Assembly (NCBI GenBank): GCA_963800065.1
Contig: CAWCZO010000009.1
Span: 1 to 64,000, forward strand
DNA: 64,000 nucleotides
Reading direction: 5' to 3'
From: CAWJFJ01 sp963800065
GTDB taxonomy: Bacteria; Actinomycetota; Acidimicrobiia; Acidimicrobiales; UBA8190
The notes beneath the pieces were generated by a model, which ran no database searches, was not told the DNA's origin, and saw nothing but the letters and a program-made list of their open reading frames with translations. Below are positions 1-8,710 of this stretch, in pieces (within the stretch, counting starts at the first letter, position 1; every line of letters starts with the position of its first letter). The position numbers and the translations under genes are program-made.

Positions 1-323
1 TTTGTTCGCTCGGAGACGGCTGTACGACTCAACCAGTCAAGGAAATCTTTCTCGCCCAACAAGGCCGATCTTGCGTCGGCCTCTTTCACACCAGACCGCA
101 TTACGGACCGGTACGTTCGCCCAGTCCTAGATGTCTTCCCCAGCAGGTATGCAAGAAAGGTCTCTTCCAGAAGCACCTCCCATGAACCCAGGCCCCTCAG
201 AAACGCGAGTTCGATTACGAGATTTCCTTGGAATTGCGGTCGAGAATCCGCAATGGGTACGAGGCCGCGTGTTCTGATTGCCTCACGTTGGAAGTCTGCA
301 AAAAGGCTATCAACCTTGGCCAT
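1..323 (-). CDS. HEPN-like protein, 3' part beyond the window
   Basis: An open frame runs from an ATG at 323 leftward off the window edge without a stop (107 codons visible). It begins MAKVDSLFADFQREAIRTRG and continues through a helix with WEVLLEETFLAYLLG near residues 55-70. An N-terminal helix followed by an aromatic-acidic helix that reads like 'SWEVFLEETFLAYL' recalls HEPN-like proteins of the RiboL-PSP/MAE_28990 type; this is family resemblance from memory. The RxxxxH catalytic motif of HEPN nucleases would lie in the missing part, so nuclease activity cannot be judged. It is divergent from the gene at 489, separated by about 165 bases. No clear ribosome binding site precedes the ATG. 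Confidence 0.55.
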   Translation of the reverse strand, partial: MAKVDSLFADFQREAIRTRGLVPIADSRPQFQGNLVIELAFLRGLGSWEVLLEETFLAYLLGKTSRTGRTYRSVMRSGVKEADARSALLGEKDFLDWLSRTAVSERT

Positions 324-488
324 CGTCGATACGCTATTAGACTTCGGTTACGTAAACAATCGGCAAAGAGTCCTCGTTGACGGTCGAGGTCGAGCCTCGC
401 ACCACAGTGTCCACGACCCAACTCCAGACGACGACGATTCCATCCCGGTAAGGCGGCAGAACCCCCGGACGGACCCTAAGGTTGCATC

Positions 489-1286
489 ATGGTTGAGATC
501 CCAGGTTGGGATGATGAGATTCACGGTGCAATCAAGGCGCTCATCCCACTTGTCGGGGATCGCCTGGCGTTGATGACAACTGGCGATGACGGTCCTGGGG
601 TCCGACAACTCGCCGCGGCCTATCTGGCGCGGGTTCGACGGATCGTCATCGGAATCGACGTGCTCTATGAGCAGGGGATGCCCGATCTCATCGGCGCTCT
701 GATGCGCGTCTGCCTCGAAGCCTGGGTAACGGGAATGTGGGTCCTATTCGTCGGTCCCGACGCGCTCGACATATTGAGCGCCAATCACGTGTTCCGGAGC
801 GACCAACTGATCGAGGCTGCCGAGCTGGACCTTGAGCTGCTCGACGACGTCGCGGATGCGCCCTATCTCCCCCACATAGAGAGACGAACCAAAGTGGTGG
901 AAGAACGGCTCGTCGAAGAGGGGACTGCATCGGAAGGTGAGCTGTTGTGGAGCTTTAGGTTGGTCTACGGCGGGGAGTCTGGCGCTGGAATTCACGCGGG
1001 GCTGGGCTCCGTGTTTGGACACCTCGACGAGCGTCCCCACTGGACTGGAATCCTTCCCGAGCGTCAGGAGGCGAACGATAGGTCGGGGAAGCTCCTGTGG
1101 GTGGCACCGTTACTCGCGATGCTCGCTCGGCGAGTGTTCATCGAGTTCGGTATCGGGGTCGAGGATCTCGATCAAGTGGCCGACCCAATCCAGCGTTTGG
1201 GGGTTTCGCTGAATGAGGATGCCAGACCCCTGCCGTTCCAAATCGCTCGGGACAGGAGTCCACGGGACGATGAAGGGATTCCCTAG
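489..1286 (+). CDS. hypothetical protein, DUF5677-like
   Basis: 265 residues from an ATG at 489, no signal peptide. The helical centre carries an arginine-rich stretch (YLARVRRIVIGIDVLYEQG) followed by LIGALMRVCLEAWVTGMWVLF. This pattern of a conserved R and E in a hydrophobic helix pair is what I associate with DUF5677 proteins. The function of that family is unknown to me. A second helical block (LLWVAPLLAMLARRVFIEFG) lies near residues 200-220. It is divergent from the HEPN-like gene on its left; such helical proteins often sit in defence or toxin contexts, but nothing here proves that. The ORF is long and clean in codon use. Confidence 0.6.
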   Translation: MVEIPGWDDEIHGAIKALIPLVGDRLALMTTGDDGPGVRQLAAAYLARVRRIVIGIDVLYEQGMPDLIGALMRVCLEAWVTGMWVLFVGPDALDILSANHVFRSDQLIEAAELDLELLDDVADAPYLPHIERRTKVVEERLVEEGTASEGELLWSFRLVYGGESGAGIHAGLGSVFGHLDERPHWTGILPERQEANDRSGKLLWVAPLLAMLARRVFIEFGIGVEDLDQVADPIQRLGVSLNEDARPLPFQIARDRSPRDDEGIP

Positions 1287-1426
1287 TCTCCGCCCCCGTG
1301 GTCACGAGCTGGTCACAGACGCTTGCGGATTTCCCCGGACGGGCCGTCATGGAGCGGGGAGTCGTCGGGCGGAAACGGCCCCCCACCTGGACTCGGGCGG
1401 ACGAAGCAGACGCGGCCGGACGAGGC

Positions 1427-1458
1427 GGGCGGGAGTTCGAGTCCTCCCCCCCGAGCCA
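1427..1458 (+). other. tRNA 3'-end-like fragment in a 320-base gap
   Basis: The gap 1287-1606 contains GTTCGAGTCC (a perfect T-loop consensus) flanked by GGGAG and CTCCC, then an acceptor-like CCCGA and an encoded GCCA. A matching 5' half is not evident: the only candidate acceptor strand (TCGGGCG at 1393) leaves about 60 bases, too short for a tRNA. It could be the 3' scar left by an integrating element, or chance in GC-rich DNA. I see no gene in the rest of the gap. Confidence 0.25.
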
Positions 1459-1606
1459 ACCGCTGCAGCACCCAGTCCCGGTCGAACGGACTGGGTCGCT
1501 GCGCGCGTTCATCGCCACCCGTCCCTCCCCGAGTCGATCGCGAGCGTTACGCTCACGGCTTCGGTCGATCCTCAGCCGCCCCATCCAGCGACGAACGAGC
1601 GAAACC

Positions 1607-3586
1607 ATGAGCGTTGACGACGACGTGCAGGACGACATTGCTCAACGTCCACACCCGGTTCGTCGGCGGCTGCCTTCGGTGGTCGGGCCGGTCAACGGCG
1701 ACAATTATCTCGACCTTTCATGGGCGGTCTCGGGTGCCCTCTTCGGGGTGGCCCTGGCCAGCGTGGTGCACTGGTCGGTGCCGGCCACCGTTCTCGCCGT
1801 CGCCATGGCCGGAGCACTCTCGTGGATGGCCCGGGGTATCGCCAATCTGGTGCTGGCCTGCATCGCCGTCCTCGTCGTCACCGCCGCGGCCTTCCGGGCG
1901 TTCCACGCTCTGTTTCCGGGGGTCGGTTGGAGCCTGTCATGGCTGGGGCCCTGTGCCCTCGTCGGATTGGTCCTGCTTCTCCTCCTGGGCCGGAGAGTCC
2001 GGCCTCAGTTGCTCGTATCGAACCAAGGCGCCGCCGTCGAGCTCGGTGCCGCCGTGGTCTCGATCCTCCTGGCGGCGTTGTTCGGGGCCCGCGTCTCCCC
2101 GGCCGGCACGCAGGGTGCCCTGCGCTTCCTTCTGGTCTCCGAGGACAACGCGGCATGGATCGACATCGTCTCCAACCAGCACACCGTCCACGGTGTCACG
2201 ACACTGTTCGGATCCGGCTCCTCGATCGGCATCTTCGGGCCGGTCGTCGCCACCTATCTGGCGGGGGTACGGTCCGCCGTCAGCGGAGTGCTCCCTCGGA
2301 CCCTGCCCTTGTCGTCGAGTTCAGAGGTGGTTCTCTCCGCCTACGGCGTATTGATCGTCTGCGTACCGGTGATCGCCGCTCTCGTGGTGCGTGTCCTGGA
2401 GGGCCTGCGTCGTCTGACCGTGACCCTGCTGGTGTGGGCCTGTGTCATCGTTGTCCTGGCCAGCGGATGCATGCTCCTGATGAACAACGCCTTTCTCTCC
2501 GCCGAGCTGGCCCTGCTCCTGGTTCTGCCGCCGGCCTACCTCTTGGCCGTCAGGCCCCGTCTGGCCGACCGGACATCGCAGGTCATCTGGCTCGCCGTGG
2601 CCTTGCTGCTGTTCGGGGCCGGTTCCGCCTGGGTACCGGTCCTGCCACTGGCGGGGGCCGCCATCGCCGCCTGCTGCGTCCCCGTTATCGGGTTCGCCAT
2701 CAGAGGCGGTCGACGATCGGCCGGGACGGTGGTGGTCCTCCTGGCGGCGGCGTGCGTCCTGGAGCTCGAACTGCTGCAGCAATACCGGATCGCCGCCGCC
2801 TCGATCGGGGGTGGCGACGGTCTCCTGAGTGCTTCAGGAGGAACTCCCGTCGTCACGGCGGAGACGGAGGCGTTGATCGTCTTCCTCCTCCTGTCATTCA
2901 CCTGGCTCTCCTCGTCGGAGGTCCGGCCTCGTCGTTCGGCGGCGGAGAGCGGCTATGTCACCGTCCTGGGCTGTCTTCTGGGCTACTTCGTGGCCGTTCT
3001 GTTGGCCGGTGCCTGGGTGACGAAGGCCGCCCCGGCCTACGGGCCCACGAAGTTGGAATTCGTGCTCTCGTTCGTCTGGGTATCGCTCGCCCTCATCGAG
3101 TTCGTCTCCAGGCTCGACGTGGGGAGGCGGCTCCTCAGGCTCACCGCCTACACCGTCCTGGCGGTCGTCGTGGCCGGCAGCGTCCAAGAGGGACCGATCT
3201 ATGAGGCGACAGCGAGCCATTGGCCGGTCCCCGCCGCCGTGAAACCGGCGTGGTACGACACCGTGCAACGGGAGATCGGCTCCGGAAGGCGCGTGCTCTG
3301 CTTGTCCACGGACGAGTCACGGGGCGCTTACCAGATTGATGCCTACGACTGCAGCCGGTTCGTCGCCAGCCTGCAGGGTAAGGAGGACCACGTGGCCCTG
3401 AACTGGCGCTTCGTCCTTCTCGGGCGCCGACCCGTCTCCGATGCCATCGCCGACATCAAGCACGGGAAGGACAAGCCGTGGACGGTGATCGTGACAGGTC
3501 CGATGGCCGGGCTCCACATCCCCACGGCGTGGTGGGCCCCCATCGTTCGGCTCCCGGGTCTGAAGTTCGTTCCCCAATCCGGATGA
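1607..3586 (+). CDS. large polytopic membrane protein of unknown function
   Basis: 659 residues from ATG 1607; the frame is open upstream to 1298, but that extension is low-complexity, arginine-rich and crosses the tRNA-like fragment, so the internal ATG is preferred. After a short charged head (MSVDDDVQDDIAQRPHPVRR) there are roughly 14-16 hydrophobic segments between residues 35 and 540, many rich in Val/Ala/Leu. The last ~110 residues are soluble (VLCLSTDESRGAYQIDAYDC, then WRFVLLGRRP). This many-helix core plus an extracytoplasmic C-terminal domain resembles GT-C glycosyltransferases or polymer membrane proteins in layout, but I see no diagnostic motif and do not assign a function. Confidence 0.65.
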   Translation: MSVDDDVQDDIAQRPHPVRRRLPSVVGPVNGDNYLDLSWAVSGALFGVALASVVHWSVPATVLAVAMAGALSWMARGIANLVLACIAVLVVTAAAFRAFHALFPGVGWSLSWLGPCALVGLVLLLLLGRRVRPQLLVSNQGAAVELGAAVVSILLAALFGARVSPAGTQGALRFLLVSEDNAAWIDIVSNQHTVHGVTTLFGSGSSIGIFGPVVATYLAGVRSAVSGVLPRTLPLSSSSEVVLSAYGVLIVCVPVIAALVVRVLEGLRRLTVTLLVWACVIVVLASGCMLLMNNAFLSAELALLLVLPPAYLLAVRPRLADRTSQVIWLAVALLLFGAGSAWVPVLPLAGAAIAACCVPVIGFAIRGGRRSAGTVVVLLAAACVLELELLQQYRIAAASIGGGDGLLSASGGTPVVTAETEALIVFLLLSFTWLSSSEVRPRRSAAESGYVTVLGCLLGYFVAVLLAGAWVTKAAPAYGPTKLEFVLSFVWVSLALIEFVSRLDVGRRLLRLTAYTVLAVVVAGSVQEGPIYEATASHWPVPAAVKPAWYDTVQREIGSGRRVLCLSTDESRGAYQIDAYDCSRFVASLQGKEDHVALNWRFVLLGRRPVSDAIADIKHGKDKPWTVIVTGPMAGLHIPTAWWAPIVRLPGLKFVPQSG

Positions 3587-3687
3587 CCCCTGCCGCACCG
3601 TTCACAGAGCCGGGTCACCCGTCCGGGAGCCGAGCGTTGAGCCCCACCAGGGCTCGGGTATCATGAACGCGGCTCCTCTCCTAGCTC

Positions 3688-3763
3688 GGTCCCATCGTCT
3701 AGAGGCCAAGGACACCACCCTCTCAAGGTGGCGACACGGGTTCGAATCCCGTTGGGACTGCCA
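3688..3763 (+). tRNA. tRNA-Glu (anticodon CTC)
   Basis: Full cloverleaf of 76 bases. Acceptor GGTCCCA pairs with TGGGACT (first pair G-U, as is common in actinobacterial tRNA-Glu). The anticodon stem CCACC/GGTGG encloses CTCTCAA, giving CTC. The T-arm is ACGGG-TTCGAAT-CCCGT. Discriminator G is followed by an encoded CCA. The 3' end is followed within 300 bases by transposase fragments, the usual fate of DNA next to tRNA integration sites. Confidence 0.96.
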
Positions 3764-4046
3764 AAGGTTTCATTGTGCGAACACCCGTCCCATTGGGGGA
3801 TTTGATCATTCGGGCGACGTTTGCCAGGTCATTCGTCGTGGAGCGGACGACTCTGAGTGTCGAGGACACGCGTTCGCGTGTCTCTACCTTCAGTTCATGA
3901 ACTGTATGACCACGGCTGATGTGTGTCCGTGGAGTAACGCCTGATGACTGATCCCGTAACGGGTGATCGGTGACACAGTAACGGTTGATGCTTGACAGCC
4001 TTGCCCCGCCGTCCTGCGCTCTGGCTAGAGCGGAGGATGTGGCCGA

Positions 4047-4127
4047 GTGCTTGTGGAGCTCAGCAAGATGGAACAGCGTTACGACGCCGTGCTGGCCGTG
4101 GTCAGAGACGGCCTGTCGGTGGGTTGA
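4047..4127 (+). pseudogene. IS481-family transposase N-terminal fragment
   Basis: From GTG 4047 the frame reads MLVELSKMEQRYDAVLAVVR then DGLSV, then leaves the family and stops at 4125. This is the start of the helix-turn-helix domain of IS481-like transposases, which usually continue with TEVAERFGVSRQTVH. Only about 25 residues survive. It abuts the IS30 fragment on the opposite strand at about 4128, so two dead elements meet head to head. Confidence 0.6.
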
Positions 4128-4144
4128 AGACGTTGTCGGCGTGA

Positions 4145-4433
4145 TCGTCCGCCATTGGCCGCCACCTCTCGAGAGATCGTCGACGGTGCCCGGCCTATCC
4201 CCACTGCCACCTGGCGCATCGACAGACCCGTGGCGAGCTCGCGGGAGATCTCCTCCCGTTCGACCAGTGACATCCGAGCTTCGGACCACACCGTGGGCGC
4301 CGGGACGGATACCACCGGTCTTCAGGATCAGGTCTCGAACCGCACCTTGGGAGCGCCCGATGGAACGGGCGATTGACCGCATCGACTCGCCAGCCTCATA
4401 CCGATCCCACACCTCGGACTGCTCACCACTTTG
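4145..4433 (-). pseudogene. IS30-family transposase N-terminal remnant, frameshifted
   Basis: Reading leftward from 4433, one frame gives SEVWDRYEAGESMRSIARSI then GRSQGAVRDLILKTGGIRP (to about 4302). A shifted frame then gives MSLVEREEISRELATGLSMR, followed by QVAVGIGRAPSTISREVAANGGR, to 4145. This double helix-turn-helix head (the second is HTH_38, with APSTISRE) is typical of IS30-family transposases. The frame changes near 4302, and everything after NGGR, including the DDE catalytic domain, is missing. Nonfunctional. Confidence 0.65.
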
Positions 4434-4471
4434 AACGGGGTGTCGGTGTGTCCCGTACGGACCAGCGGGGT

Positions 4472-5050
4472 GTGGACAGCGTGGCAGAGGGCTACTGCAC
4501 AATCGGAGCAGTGGAGGTGGCCGCTCCCACTTGTGCCGCCGGCTACTACAGCAACAGTGGCGGCGTGCCCTGCACCCCTGCCCCCTCCGGCTCCTATGAC
4601 TCGGGGACCGGCAACACCTCGTCCACGCCGTGTGCCGCCGGCACCTATCAGCCCAACGCCGGCTCAGTGTCGTGTGACCTCGCCCAGCCCGGTAACTACG
4701 TGGCCTCGTCGGGGAGTGCGACCGAGACGCGGTGTGCGGCTGGTTACAACCAGCCCAGCTCCGGCCAGTCGAGCTGCCTGGAGGCCGGCGCTGGCTACTA
4801 CGTCCCCACGTCCGGGGCCACGTCGGAGACCATGTGCCCGGCCGGGTACTCATCCAACCCCGGGGCCACCGCCTGTACGGGCAAGCCCACCATCAAGAAG
4901 TTCAAGCCCGCCAAGGGCACCGTGGGCAAGAAGGTCACCATCACCCCCGGGCCGCCCCTTGCTCACCGGGTGCTGGGCCACATTGGCAACTCTGACAACA
5001 CCCCGCAGACTCGGAGGTTGTCCCCCAAGGCCCTCATTCATCAAACGTGA
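4472..5050 (+). pseudogene. cysteine-rich repeat surface protein, both ends lost
   Basis: The frame carries four to five tandem units of about 24 residues with the pattern C-A-A-G-[YT]-Y...G...C, for example CAAGYYSNSGGVPC, CAAGTYQPNAGSVSC and CPAGYSSNPGATAC. These resemble GCC2/GCC3 or ephrin-receptor-like cysteine repeats of secreted proteins. They are followed by the first strand of a TIG/IPT domain (KPTIKKFKPAKGTVGKKVTI), which breaks off after TPG into unrelated sequence. No signal peptide precedes the repeats; the 5' side runs straight into the IS30 remnant. I read it as an internal piece of an exported adhesin-like gene, truncated by insertion at the left and recombination at the right. 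Confidence 0.5.
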
Positions 5051-5088
5051 CAATATGCACGCAGTGCGTGGCGGGAGACGATGGATAG

Positions 5089-6021
5089 ATGGGACTCCGC
5101 CATTATTCTCTTCGGTTCGTGGCCATGGCCGTCGTGGTGGTTCTGCCTCTGCTCGGTACGTCGGGGGTGGCCTCGGCCAAGGCGGCCAAGGGCTGCCACA
5201 AGACTCATACCTGTAAGAGCGGTGGAGGAAGCGGTTCTGGTGGACCCGGTGGCTCGACCGCCCCGATCACCGTGCAGATCGACCCCAACCCGCTCGTGGA
5301 AACCGGACAGTCCTACGTTGCCGCAACGATCCAGGTGGAGACCTCTCCCTCGTTCGCCGGTGACCCTGTGAGCATCAGTTCATCACAACTGCAAGCGGCC
5401 TGTGGCGGGTGGATCGAGTTCTACAGCATCGCGGACGGAGTTCACGATATCGATCCCTATAACAACATCCAGGTGATTCTGGACGATGACGGAGACGCCA
5501 CGGTGCTGGTGGTCGGCTACGACTGTGTTCCCGGTCCGAGCCTGATCGAGGCCGACCTCGTCCAGGCCCCTTATTACACGGCTCTGACCACCCTGAACGT
5601 CGAGCCACCCGTCGTGACGATACCCGGCGTCACCGGCTACCCCGCCACCAGCGGGACCGTGGCCGGTGGAGAGGTAGAAACCGGCGATACCGGAGCCAGC
5701 GGCAACTCTGACGTGTATGCCGTCTTCTACGTCGAGACCGACCCGGTCTACGCAGAGCAACCGGTGGAGATCAGTTCACCGGAGTTGTTCAGCCGCTGTG
5801 GCGACGGTGCGCTCTGGGGTTCGATCACCCCGATCGGCATCACGACCGTCATCCCCCCGACGGCCACTTCGATTCTCGACGATGACGGCAATGCGGCGTT
5901 CGTTTTCTTCGGTGCCTCCTGTGCCGCCGGAACCTCCCAGGTGGTGGCCGACGTCGACGCCGGGACGCACCCGACCTACATGACCACCTTCACCATCGTG
6001 GCCCCAACACCGACCATCTAA
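5089..6021 (+). CDS. secreted protein with two copies of an unnamed domain
   Basis: 310 residues with a Sec signal peptide (hydrophobic residues 10-28, cleavage probably after VASA). A glycine/serine linker with two cysteines follows (CHKTHTC, GGGSGSGGPGG). Two homologous domains cover about residues 58-172 and 195-306. Each has a YVETxP strand, a conserved ISS.xL...CG motif, an ILDDDG turn (131-135 and 263-267), a C about 12-14 residues later, and an ADL/ADV...YxTxLT ending. The paired cysteines suggest a disulfide within each domain; the DDDG turn could bind calcium, which is inference. I do not recognise the family. It is likely exported to the cell surface or medium. Confidence 0.7.
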   Translation: MGLRHYSLRFVAMAVVVVLPLLGTSGVASAKAAKGCHKTHTCKSGGGSGSGGPGGSTAPITVQIDPNPLVETGQSYVAATIQVETSPSFAGDPVSISSSQLQAACGGWIEFYSIADGVHDIDPYNNIQVILDDDGDATVLVVGYDCVPGPSLIEADLVQAPYYTALTTLNVEPPVVTIPGVTGYPATSGTVAGGEVETGDTGASGNSDVYAVFYVETDPVYAEQPVEISSPELFSRCGDGALWGSITPIGITTVIPPTATSILDDDGNAAFVFFGASCAAGTSQVVADVDAGTHPTYMTTFTIVAPTPTI

Positions 6022-6239
6022 GGCTTTACCGGCATTCGGGGTTATGCGCCCCGAGCGTTTCTTTCTGTATCCCTCGGATCGCACCGGATTTCGTTGGCAA
6101 GACCAAGGGCGGCCCGCTTGAGATCAACCGCAGGACACGCGGCCTTCGAGACGCGCCGGGGTGCTGCACTCAGTCACTCACCAGCGCTCAAGTCAGCATT
6201 CTCCTGTGTCGAAACTTTGGAAGGGACCAGGAGGCGCGC

Positions 6240-6584
6240 GTGTCCGAGACTAAGCCACAACAACTTCATGCAGTCCCCAAGTCAGATGGTTCGGCGCTGG
6301 AGGTCGGCTCCAAGGTACTCGTGAGGAACCGATTCCTCGGTACCTGGACCGGCGGTTTCGAGGTCGCCGAAGTTCTCCGTGATGGCTACCGCCTTCAACG
6401 GTTCTCCGACAATCTGGTTTTTCCTGATGTCTTTCCGTTTGACGAAATTCGCCGTGAACAACGCCATGGGGTTCGGGGGTCACAGCTTGATCGTCGTGAG
6501 CCTGGTCGATGGTTCGCTGCTCCCGATGACCTCGACTCCAACCAATGGCTGCTTGTGCCAACCGAGACTGAGGACGACGAGTAG
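6240..6584 (+). CDS. small hypothetical protein
   Basis: 114 residues from GTG 6240, preceded by AGGAGG at 6228-6233, a good ribosome binding site. Residues 20-70 read like a small beta-barrel (VGSKVLVRNRFLGTWTGGFE, then EVLRDGYRLQRFSDN), similar in feel to the tudor/SH3-like folds that start with VGxxVxVR. The C-terminus is acidic (TETEDDE). No signal peptide or membrane segment. Function not recognised. The arrangement is reminiscent of the DUF1918 protein nearby at 8231 but the sequence is not the same family. Confidence 0.6.
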   Translation: MSETKPQQLHAVPKSDGSALEVGSKVLVRNRFLGTWTGGFEVAEVLRDGYRLQRFSDNLVFPDVFPFDEIRREQRHGVRGSQLDRREPGRWFAAPDDLDSNQWLLVPTETEDDE

Positions 6585-6767
6585 TCGCAACATCGCCGCT
6601 CTCGTCAGGACCTTCTGGCGCATGCCCGGCTCCGGGCCTTTCCCAGGTGAGGGATGGGCGCAGGAGAGGAGGCCTTTGCCCGGGGACGACTATGGGCCTC
6701 CTGCACCTACGCCAGCAGCCCCGGGTGGGGAAGCAGAATCGGGCTGAAGCTGCGTGCCACGAAGCGG

Positions 6768-7634
6768 CTACAAGTACGTGAACTCGTCGGCTGAACTAAT
6801 GCTGCTCGTACCCTGGGCGTCGGTCACGGTGATGTCGACCGTCCCCGAGCCCACAGGGGCGTCAGCCGTGATGGTGTGGTTGTTCATCACTCTGACGGAT
6901 GTGGCCGGAGTGAGGTTGAAGTCCACGGTCGTGCCCTTCTTGACAAACCTTGTACCGGTGATGGTCACCTGCTGGCCCACGGTCCCGTTCTGTGGCTCGA
7001 TGGACCTCACGATGGGAACGCGCGAGGCGTAGCGGAACGTGGCGACCGGATCGGCCGGGGTGGTGCCGTCAGGCGTCGCTACCGAGACGGGGACCGTGCC
7101 AACTGGCTGGGGACCCGTGGTGACGACGGTGATGGCCTGGCTCGACTGGATGGTGAAGGGAAGCGACACTCCTCCGAACTCCACGCCGGTGGCGGCGCTG
7201 AAGTCGGTCCCGGCGATCGTCACCTTTGTCCCGCCGATGTCGGAGCCGATCCGGGGCGTGACGCTCTGGATGGTGGGACCGGTGACAAAGGAGAACTGGT
7301 CGTGCGGGGGATTGAGGGCACTCGTTCCGAGTGTCGTCGTTACCGTGATGTCCACAGTGCTGACCGCCTCAGAGGGGGACGTGGCCACGATCTCGTTCCC
7401 TTTGGGCGTGAAAGTGGCGGCCGCCCTCGGTCCGAAGTCCACGGCGGTGACGCTGACAAGGTTCTTACCGTGAATCACCACGATCGTCCCGCCGCCGATG
7501 GGCCCGTGCTCGGGGGACACCGAGGTCACGGTCGTCTTCGGGGGTTTGTGGGCTGAGGCGGTGGTCGCCCCGCCCGCCACGACGAGACCCGCGATGGTGA
7601 GGGCACCGACCGCCAGCACGCTGAACTTTCTCAT
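6768..7634 (-). CDS. secreted protein with three TIG/IPT domains
   Basis: 288 residues. A classical signal peptide (MRKFSVLAVGALTIAGLVVA, cleavage near TASA) is followed by three tandem immunoglobulin-like TIG/IPT domains at about residues 37-117, 120-203 and 206-288. Each starts with a PxIxSVxPxxG strand and contains a GTxVxIxGxxF motif (GGTIVVIHGKNL, GGTKVTIAGTDF, GQQVTITGTRF). There is no cell-wall anchor or catalytic domain, so it is probably an extracellular binding or structural protein. The third domain (NGTVGQQVTITGT) is close to the broken TIG strand at the end of the cysteine-rich pseudogene at 4472-5050. Confidence 0.85.
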   Translation of the reverse strand: MRKFSVLAVGALTIAGLVVAGGATTASAHKPPKTTVTSVSPEHGPIGGGTIVVIHGKNLVSVTAVDFGPRAAATFTPKGNEIVATSPSEAVSTVDITVTTTLGTSALNPPHDQFSFVTGPTIQSVTPRIGSDIGGTKVTIAGTDFSAATGVEFGGVSLPFTIQSSQAITVVTTGPQPVGTVPVSVATPDGTTPADPVATFRYASRVPIVRSIEPQNGTVGQQVTITGTRFVKKGTTVDFNLTPATSVRVMNNHTITADAPVGSGTVDITVTDAQGTSSISSADEFTYL

Positions 7635-7852
7635 CGTTCCACTCCTCTACGCCTGGACCAGCATTCTTTAGGCGCGTTCCAGTAACGCCCGCCGGTCCCT
7701 CCGAGACACCAACGGCCGACACCCCGCTGGCGTTACACGATCAACCACAAAATACCGAAACCCTGGCATTTCTACCGTTGGTGACCGTGAGTTGACCGAA
7801 AGTCGGTGTAACCGTCGCGTAGCGGTTACCTCGCCTGACTACCGTCATTTGG

Positions 7853-8047
7853 GTGCATGCGCGGGACTATCCCGACGATATCGGCGACAAACCGGCCCCT
7901 GACGAACTCGTCGAGGAGGACCGCTCGTTCCAGGAACGCTGTGCCGGTGACGACGATCCAACGTCGAAGTCGGCTGAGATAAGCGCGAGACACCGCGAAC
8001 CCTTCCTCCGGCTCGTCGACCAGGCGAGCACGGTTCCAAACGGGTAG
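7853..8047 (+). CDS. possible small acidic protein
   Basis: 64 codons from GTG 7853, about three quarters with G or C in the third position. The product is acidic and hydrophilic (PAPDELVEEDRSFQERCAGD). No ribosome binding site and no homologue known to me, and the opposite strand is also open, so this may be spurious. It is divergent from the TIG gene. Confidence 0.3.
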   Translation: MHARDYPDDIGDKPAPDELVEEDRSFQERCAGDDDPTSKSAEISARHREPFLRLVDQASTVPNG

Positions 8048-8230
8048 GTGGACACCCCTTCTTCCACTTCCACGTCCGTCGTTGTCGACCAGGGCTCTAC
8101 AGTGGTGGGAAAACCGATGAGAGGACCCTCTTCACCCATATCGCTCGCCATAGGCAGTCCGTTAGGTTTCTGGTGAACACTCCGACAGGATCTCACTCAT
8201 CGAACGGGCTTGCCATGGCTCCTCGATGCT

Positions 8231-8479
8231 CTACCGGCTCGATCCTCTCCTGGGTGTCTTGGTCCTAGCTGGGGCCTTGGCAGCTTTCGTGATCCCCGAG
8301 ACGCTTCTCACCTTGGGTTTGACGAACGTCGATCCTGCGCCCGGAACAAGGGTCGACTCTTCTCCGGTCGACCACCTCACGCGAAACATGGCTCCGGTTA
8401 CACCGGTCACGATGCCTTCCCGAGGAAGCTGACCCACCCTCGGCGACGAGACCTGTACTTGGTCACCAACCTTGGCCAT
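8231..8479 (-). CDS. DUF1918 family protein
   Basis: 82 residues starting MAKVGDQVQV. The family pattern for DUF1918 is a GD.v.v head, then R.G.I..V.G...Y.VRW.DG.e....PG.... Here it appears as LPREGIVTGVTGAMFRVRWS, then TGEESTLVPGAGS. The C-terminus is a basic, alanine/lysine/arginine-rich tail (KAAKAPARTKTPRRGSSR), which may bind nucleic acid. The domain is a small SH3-like barrel common in actinobacteria, function unknown. Confidence 0.8.
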   Translation of the reverse strand: MAKVGDQVQVSSPRVGQLPREGIVTGVTGAMFRVRWSTGEESTLVPGAGSTFVKPKVRSVSGITKAAKAPARTKTPRRGSSR

Positions 8480-8710
8480 TTGATCCTCCCTTATCCCTGC
8501 TCTTCACTCCAGACAATCGCTGATCTAGGCGGGCAGGGTTCGCGGACCCGATGCTGCCACTGTCGACGAGGACAGAGCAGTCCGGTCCATACGCAGAAGT
8601 GGGGTGGGTTGTCAATCGAGAGCCCCGACCCCACCCGAGGTCCGGCAACAATGGTTGGTGAGCAGAGCGGCTCTGGTGACCGCAGCCATCTACAACAATG
8701 TAATGACGTA

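Noticed and set aside
1298..1606. N-terminal extension of the membrane protein
   Set aside because: Arg/Pro/Ser-rich, crosses the tRNA-like fragment, and ATG 1607 starts a normal charged head before the first helix.
1720..3204. 494-codon rightward open frame
   Set aside because: Out-of-frame shadow of the membrane protein gene, Arg/Gly/Pro-rich with no motif, as expected from GC-rich coding DNA.
3723..4853. 376-codon leftward open frame
   Set aside because: It ends inside tRNA-Glu and overlaps antisense to the cysteine-rich frame. Only its central stretch (the IS30 head) is real protein sequence.
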